Shown: piece after piece, positions 57,201-64,000 of the stretch | Layout of the letters: every line of letters begins with the position of its first letter | How positions within the stretch are numbered: the first letter of the stretch is position 1 | Assembly (NCBI GenBank): GCA_003864495.1 | Contig: ML133493.1 | Location: forward strand, 3,417,820 to 3,481,819 | DNA: 64,000 bases | Source of the DNA: Nemopilema nomurai | Taxonomy: Eukaryota > Cnidaria > Scyphozoa > Rhizostomeae > Rhizostomatidae | Direction of reading: 5' to 3' | Made by a program: the position numbers and the translations under genes | The notes under the pieces: model-generated | What the model saw: the letters and a program-made list of their open reading frames with translations, nothing else | Told to the model about the DNA's origin: nothing | Databases searched by the model: none

Positions 57201-60200
57201 TCAAAATAGGCAATAGTAACAATTGAATCCGTATCTTAAGAAATTTTCCGGGTAGTTGAATCTGATTTGATGTAACATAATTACCTGTTTGCTTAAGATC
57301 CCTCTCGAAGTAATTTCAAGATATTTACTTAAATCGCATTAAATATCTCAACCGCCATCTTATTACAAGCTAAAAGTTTTTTTTTGCGGTTTGTGATTGT
57401 AAAAATCACATTCGCTCATGGTTTTGCCTATTATTGCGAGAAACATTGCTGACAAAAAAAGCCAGTTACGGATCGAGAACACTAGAGGGTTGTGAAAAGA
57501 GCGTGTGATTGGCCGTCTTACAAGCAATCAACGTCGACTTCACACCTTCTCTAGAAAGTGCAAGTGAAAATACCAATGTCTACATCGCATGAGAATTTAA
57601 AAAGAAATATAGACAACGTACGAAAATTGTCATCGGTGTATGTTTTGGCATAATCTGGATTTTGTGAAAGGTGTTTCCACATTGTGCTCCCCCACAATTG
57701 TGAAGTTTGTATATCTCAAAACATTTGTTCCCATATTCAATCTTCTGGTAAAGGTTTGTGAAACGTTTCAAGCTTGTGAGGCCATATGTTACCGGAAAGT
57801 GTGTACTAGGTGGAAGAATAATTCTGAGAAATCTGTTGTTTAAGGATTTGCAAGAAACCTTCAAAGGAGTAAGCCTACGTCAAAGATACAAAGTTATCAG
57901 TGTGGCTCAACTCAACAACTTAACAAATAGTCAGGTAAGGGATTTCAAGATTTTTTTGGATGGAATCCTCCTACGTAAGACTCCATCAAAGCTAAGCTTC
58001 TGGTTCTGAAGTATGTGATAGCTTGCTGGTCTATGCTTCTGCTGGTAGAGGTAGTAGCTTTCATTGAAGATTTATTTCTAGAAGCAGTTATATCTTTTCT
58101 AGCTTTCTGAAGAAACGACAGGTCACTGTTAATGTCACGCGAATGCTGTCAAGAAGCGGCAGTTCAACGAAAAGCTTCCTGTAGCCTTAACGAATGTCTC
58201 AATTCAAAGCTTTAAGGGACACACAAAAACCCTTGGATAATTCTTTCATCATAGATAGAAGAATTCGGACACAATTTTAGATACCCCCTCGAGTTTCGAT
58301 ACACCTACATGGACGCATAATGAACATTTGGTTGTTCTCTCAACATACTTTCAATAGGCTAAGGCCGAATCCCGGTTTCTTTGAAAAAGACGATATTCAG
58401 GCAGTGCCTTGTAATAACCGAGATAAAGCTTTAAATAAGAGGTAGTTGCTAAAGACTTTTTGTTTTATTGGGGATGCCTGGAGTGCAATTTTGTACAGCA
58501 TTGATTTGACTTCTCGTTCACTCCTCAGATAAACTGGATTGGGCTTCTTGGAGGCATTTTCCCTTCTCTTGCTATCTCAATCAACACTGAAGTTGCACTG
58601 CTCGTGCCTGACTCGTATCTTAGCAAGCTGTCAACATATGTGTCTCAATACAGAAAGTACATCCAATCTTTATTACTACCCCAGTGTGGATATACTCCTA
58701 AGAAAAATAGTAATTCTTGTTATAGCAGCTAAAGCTGCCCATGAGACACTAAAGGAGCATTTATGGACAACGTGAGCAACATAATCAGAATAGATGAAAC
58801 TTGGTTTAGAGCAAAATGCACGGTCCATTGATCCTCGAACTTGTTCCACCCATGTTATAGACTTATTTTTATCTCATAATTTTGCTGCCAAATTGTCTGC
58901 TTAATGTTTAATTTAGCTTTGTATCACAGAAATCGGCATGTTTGAAAACGGAAACTTTGCACTTGGTGCAATTTTTTCTAGGAAACTCCCAAACTTCTTT
59001 GCTTTATTCTTGCTAAAGAAGTTGAGTCCGGCTCTCCCTGATGATTACTTTGTCCCATACTACTTAAACGGACCCCCAAATGTCGTTGACACAAAGGGGA
59101 AGGAAAGATGGCGGGCGTGCCTCCTGGATACCGAGTTGAATCTGCCTATGTCCGTTGGGATGATGTTTACAAAGGCTGCGATATCAGACAAAATTGCCAA
59201 CGAGGTGTGCTGATGAGTCATAGCTTCTAATCGTCTTTAAGCAAGTTATGAAGCAATTTTTTGCTTTCAAGTGTTTAGCAAGTTTTGGCCTCAAGGCTGC
59301 TGTTTTCTTTACATTTGTGACATCCAATGAGCCACAATGCCATCCTGTAATCTCTATGGTATTTGTTTCCATGCTCCTTATTAAATATTAGCTGTTTTCA
59401 AACATGGTGTTAGATTTATTCTCTAAGACAATCAAACTATTAGGGGAAAAGAAGAAATGAATATGTCTCCTAAGCATTTAAAATGTCCGTGAATAACGTT
59501 TTGCTAACCCATGTTAAGTATTTTTATTTCGCATTTAAATGCTCGGCAAAGATACAAATCTGAAATACTGTCACTGATTCATTGCTGCTAATAGCAAGAG
59601 TTTGTTTTGAACGACTCTGTGTCCTTTATAGACCAAGGCCATGCTTGAAGAGATTGAAAGGTCATTTGAAGAAGGCAGTACCACTCTCACATGGCTAGAC
59701 AAAGCAACGAAAGATTCAGTGCACGAAAAGGTATTTCCAAAATTTAGTATAAGTATAATATATGTGAGTATAAGTAAATAATTAGGTAAGCAAGTATGCA
59801 AGCAATTAGATAACTAAGTGAGGAAGTAAATAAATGAATAAGGATCTGATAAATTTAGTAAGTTGGCGAATATCTCATCTCCAATTGGAATCCTCTTGAA
59901 TCACTATGGTAGAATACTGTATGTCCAAGCCACGTGTCGATCGGCTCCAACTGCGTTGTGGACTCAAAACTATTTCAATAAAAATGTTCTCCTGTGTGTC
60001 GCTCCCCTTTTACAGGGCATTTAATTGTGAATGCAATGAATGCTTCCCTGTTTTGCAGATACGATATGTCATTGATATCATCTCCGGACCGAACCTTTTC
60101 GAGGCTGGTTTTCTGAGCAGCGCCTATCGTCAGGTATGAACGATCATTGGAAATTATTTCGTTGTGTAGAGTTATTCGGAATCCATTCGAGATTTAAGCT

Positions 60201-63200
60201 ACACTTTTTGTATACATAATCAGTGCATAATCCAACTCTATTACCTTGCAACCATTCGATCTTATACCTCTCTCTCCTCGTGTTCAAATTTTCACTTTAC
60301 GCCCTTCCTCCTGCTTGGAGCCCATACAAGCTTTTCTATAGCATGTTGATGCTATTGTTGACTTTTTAACTCATTGAATTTCCTCAATTGACATTACCAT
60401 TTCGCAACATTAATGACATGTTAATGTCTGTTAAATACCATGTGGTAATCTCATTTAAACCAATTTATAGGTAACCTCATCACAGAATGACCTTGCTGCA
60501 TTTTTTTTGTCATGCCAAAGAAATCTTGCAAGAATGAATCGAGATAAGATGACGCAAGCTCCGAAAAGGGGAGAGTGAGTTTTTTCGATTTTGTAAATAA
60601 GCCTTTGATTTACACATTCGAAATATTTAGTACACGTGAAAAGTTTTTATTTTGTTTCTATTTTGTACACGTGAGCGGACATCTTAGGATTTCTCACGAG
60701 TCCCTAGAACTCATTTGGTGGTGCTATGATGGGTCCTATCTACAACCTTTTGAAAAGCTTCAAACACATCAGCATGGTCATACAATTTGTTGAATACCTC
60801 TTGGGGTTGGGCATGGGTTATTGAATTCATCCAATGCTAACGCATGCATTTGTTCCATTCTTATGCAAGGTGGGACTTGTCAAGTAGTGAGCAGCCAAGT
60901 CTTCAAACCGTGAATGCATTCTATGATAGAACCAAAAACACAATTAGTATGTCCAACATTTCTTTTTGGCTCTTTGTTGTTATTCTAGAAAGTCGATCTT
61001 GACTATTCATTCAATTTTTACTTTGATGCCTTGTGGTGAAGCATTTTCTGTAGTATTTTTGGAAAGTAATCAATTCAGAGATCGAAGGGCATTTTCACGA
61101 ATTTAGAATACCAAAAGATGTTGTGGTTGCGGCCTTTGGAATCCCCGCAGGCTCAAATGGAATTGATGGTCCGCCTCTAGGCTTTTCGGGGATATCATTT
61201 TGCCATGCGACAACTATTACAATTAATACCATTAGCAACTATTAGTTTTCAGATATCGAATTGTCTATTGCAAATCGACCCTAGACAAGGTGTCACAGAT
61301 GACAGAAATGGTGACGCTCCGTGTCAAATCGATGCGTCACATTGTTAAGGGCGATGTATTGTTGGAAGGAGGAGCGATGTCTGGAAACGCTTTTAGAACT
61401 TCTTGACAATGGGAGGCCGCGGCTGATTTTTGGAGACCGGAACAGTTAGATTAGTGTTTGTAGCACTAGTTCTGCAAACCGAAAACCGGGTTGGATGGAA
61501 AGAGTTGTGGTTGTTTTAGGCCAACAGAAGTGATGGCCAAAGTGGAAGTTGTAGGAGTAGCGTCGGGTGGTTCATGGATAAGTGGGTATGGTGATGATTG
61601 GTGGAAGAAACAATGGCGCACTGAATGAAATGGAAACAAATGCAACAAAGAATTAACAGTTGAACGTTAAACTTCGTGATGAATTTAAGATGAACATACT
61701 AACCAATCAAGTGATCAGACAATAATGTTCAACGCCGTTTTTTCAACAATATTTTTTCACGATTCTCAATAGTCAACCGAACCGCGATAATTATCAAGTT
61801 TTTACTAAAAAATTCAGTTTAAAATGACAAGATACAAAGTTGTTAAGAAAGCGCTTCATCACATGCATTGATTTTGCGTTGCATATGAATACGTACGATG
61901 ACAAAATTTCAATAAATATTAATGTTCCGTACTGCAGTATTATTGTCTTGGTCTATTTAAATATATAGCTATGATTTGAAAGCTTATGAAGGTCTATTGA
62001 TGTGATAGATCTATAATTGTTATTTTTGCAGAATTTTTTCATACCTTTTTGTTGATACATGAACTGAAATGTCAAGAGAATGCTATGTTTCTTTCAGCTA
62101 TTCTTTCTGGAATTCTGAGACAGCCGTTTGTATACGAAAACGGACCGAAGTAAGTGCTCGTCTTGATTGTCCAATATACCTTGTTTATATGTGCAATATG
62201 ATTTGGTATCTTTTGAAGGTTTGCCAATCCCTTAAGAAGAAATGATGGGACGTACATTGGCATCTTGCGTGCATGTATCCTTTACTTATGATTCTATATG
62301 CTAAATGTTAAAGATTGCTATTCCACAAAAAACAAGTATTCTGGAAGAGACTTACCTCTGAACTTTAGCAATGATATTGCTAATGAAAAGAAGGCTCTGG
62401 TGAGATAATCGACGAGATTTCAGTTTCACAGAAGTCTTTTTTAACCGGAAGCGAAAATTTTATCAGATAAATTAAACCCTTTCTGGATCCTCTAAATGCA
62501 ACCAGCAGAGAAAAGTTTGTCAATAAAAGAACGGAGGGATCTAAACCTGTTAGAATTTTTATTCATGGCGATTAATGACAAATAATCTAATTAACACATG
62601 TGGATCTAGAAGAAAAACAATTGACCTGAGAAATTAATTCATAAACTTGTTTTGCCAGAAGACAGACTCTTCAATGATGCTAATCATGCAAGATACCAGA
62701 ACCAGGATAATGACGCAAGGCTTTTCAGTTATTTGCCGGAAACAACAAAAAACTATAGTGCATTTAGCAGATTTGCATAATTTTCAATGTTTTGGATAAT
62801 TAAACAAACCTGTTTTTAATTGTACAATGTATTTGGAAAATATTCACTTATTATTTAACAGAGAATAGTCATGTCTCGTAGATTTGTTAACAACCGTCAT
62901 CATTATTTTTGGTATAACCATTTTTGAAAGCTTAACAAAGTTGTTGCATGGGCTGCGACGCCGGTCGAAAAGAGGAGGAGCCAAGGGACATTTTAACAAT
63001 CATGACAGAAGATTTTTGAAAAAGTTATATTGTTTTACAAAATGTGTTCTGGTTCAAAACATTAAGAGCTATTCACGTTCATGCTATTTTGTTCTAGATA
63101 TTTGAACTTTGCTAAAATTGGAGCTGTCTTAGGACACGAGCTTCTTCATGGCTTTGATAGCGATGGTAAGTAAATGTAAATTAATTTATTAAAAGGTGGC

Positions 63201-63788
63201 GAGACGAGAGTTTGCAAAAGAAGAACAAATTAATTCGTTGATGCAGAAGTAAGGTCTCCTTATGATAGTAATTGATTTGCTGTGCTAAATATCGTTCCTC
63301 GTTTAAAAAGGACTTGCAAAGGGCTGATTCTAGTCACTGGCGCATTATTATAATTCGATTATTTTGATGGCGCAAGATGAGATTTGGACCAAAAGCAAAG
63401 GAAGAAAAAGATACTAGCAACGAGCTTTTTGTTGAACCAAACTCAACTTTAATAAATTTCACACCAATGTGAAGTTTGACATAACTATCCAGAGCACCTG
63501 GATCTCTTCCTTGGTTTTTTATTGTAAATCAACTATACAGGTGTTATTTCTTGTTTGCTATACGAAGGTTTCAAGCCAGAAATAAACCAGGAAATTAACT
63601 GGCTTTCGATACTATGCTAGCATCTAGGCTATGGGGTCTAACTAATTTCCAATCATTTTTCAGGCAGGTATTATGACAAGACTGGCCAGATCGCGCCCTG
63701 GTGGACCCCTGCGTCCGCACGTGGCTTTCAAATCAGAGAAAGGTGTTTGATAAGCCAGTACGACCGATATGTTGTTGCTGGTTTGAAT
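54267..63788 (+). CDS. M13 family zinc metallopeptidase (neprilysin/ECE type), 3' partial
   Basis: A type II membrane ectopeptidase of the family that cleaves small peptides outside the cell. Exons read: 54267-54471, 55063-55505, 55860-55913, 56246-56308, 56897-57028, 57845-57934, 58529-58656, 58685-58771, 58982-59204, 59632-59730, 60059-60133, 60471-60574, 60870-60946, 62098-62149, 63098-63165, 63664-63788; phases agree throughout. Exon 1 has the cytosolic part and one membrane helix (LVCGFLAVLILVVTAILLVI). Then NPCNDFYEYSCGQYI, INWIGLLGG, TLTWLDKATKDSV, VNAFYDRTKNTI and ILSGILRQPF follow in family order. The zinc site HELLHGFDSDG (63098-63165) is intact. The third zinc ligand (normally in GENIAD) and the C-terminal Trp would lie beyond the window. 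The exons at 55860 and 56246 are the least certain. Confidence 0.87.
55506..56896. other. M13 gene introns with two small exons
   Basis: Two short exons fit by phase: 55860-55913 (IHPPDFKALSKVASAEDL), possibly matching the IDQPGLGLP region, and 56246-56308 (EYFPVGKNDELLDNDLEG). Their sequence is more diverged than the rest, so they rest mainly on good splice sites and phase 0 at both ends. Confidence 0.5.
57600..57700 (-). mobile_element. Penelope-like retroelement fragment in M13 intron, antisense
   Basis: The minus strand reads NPDYAKTYTDDNFR, the same short piece found at 25720 and 31180 (NPDCAKLYNDDMFR, NPDCAKTHTDDDFR). Only about 100 bp can be recognised. Confidence 0.5.
60947..62097. 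other. M13 gene intron, 1.15 kb
   Basis: No gene could be supported. It lies between the VNAFYDRTKN exon and the ILSGILRQPF exon. Short minus-strand open frames here show no known domain. Confidence 0.6.
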
Positions 63789-64000
63789 GTGAGTTTTGCA
63801 AGTTATTATTTTGGCACTGATCGGCCAGATGTTTATAAAGCTTTAGTTAAATGTAACTATGGAGCTTGAAAACCGGAGAAACGGATAACTAATGCTAAAT
63901 ATGTTAGGAAGTGGCTCCGAAGAGGTGTTATGACAGGTAAAAGGCGCTGGATCTTACTACTTAACTTCAAGTTTGGTGGAGGCATGTCAAGGTATTAATT

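Noticed and set aside
1..64000. tRNA or rRNA genes
   Set aside because: No cloverleaf with internal A and B boxes or rRNA core sequence was noticed on either strand by eye; a covariance-model scan was not possible.

Overview
This is a stretch of animal nuclear genome, AT-rich, with intron-rich genes and many decayed transposons. BEL/Pao and Penelope-like retroelements, a PARP14-like gene and a neprilysin-type gene point to a non-vertebrate metazoan. I cannot name the species. Five protein genes can be read, all on the + strand. Their exons were pieced together by matching splice sites, codon phase and recalled family patterns, because most exons are too short to stand out as long open frames.

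Layout. (1) 1524-12814: a PARP14-like mono-ADP-ribosyltransferase, 5' end outside the window: an RRM array with recently duplicated exons, KH-like repeats, three macro domains, a WWE domain and a PARP catalytic domain. (2) 12815-18859: intergenic, with MITE-like elements. (3) 18860-34743: a DENND2-type Rab exchange factor with more than 20 exons; its introns hold Penelope-like fragments, a CT-rich minisatellite and two possible antisense genes. (4) 34744-44580: transposons. A BEL/Pao element was interrupted by a 3.3 kb DNA transposon with about 765-bp terminal inverted repeats, and a MITE copy was interrupted by a likely solo LTR. (5) 44581-48757: a beta-1,4-galactosyltransferase. (6) 49813-51284: an SLC49/FLVCR-like transporter with an apparent frame break near its N-terminus. 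(7) 54267-63788: an M13 (neprilysin/ECE-type) metallopeptidase, 3' end outside the window.

The genes do not form one pathway. The PARP14-like gene is of a type linked to innate immunity, DENND2 to membrane traffic, the galactosyltransferase to Golgi glycosylation, the transporter to small-molecule transport and the M13 enzyme to extracellular peptide processing. The points most worth a second look are the near-identical 485-bp RRM exon duplications, the long-TIR transposon with an unassigned nuclease-like protein, a candidate 28-bp intron in the M13 gene, and hammerhead-like motifs near Penelope remnants.
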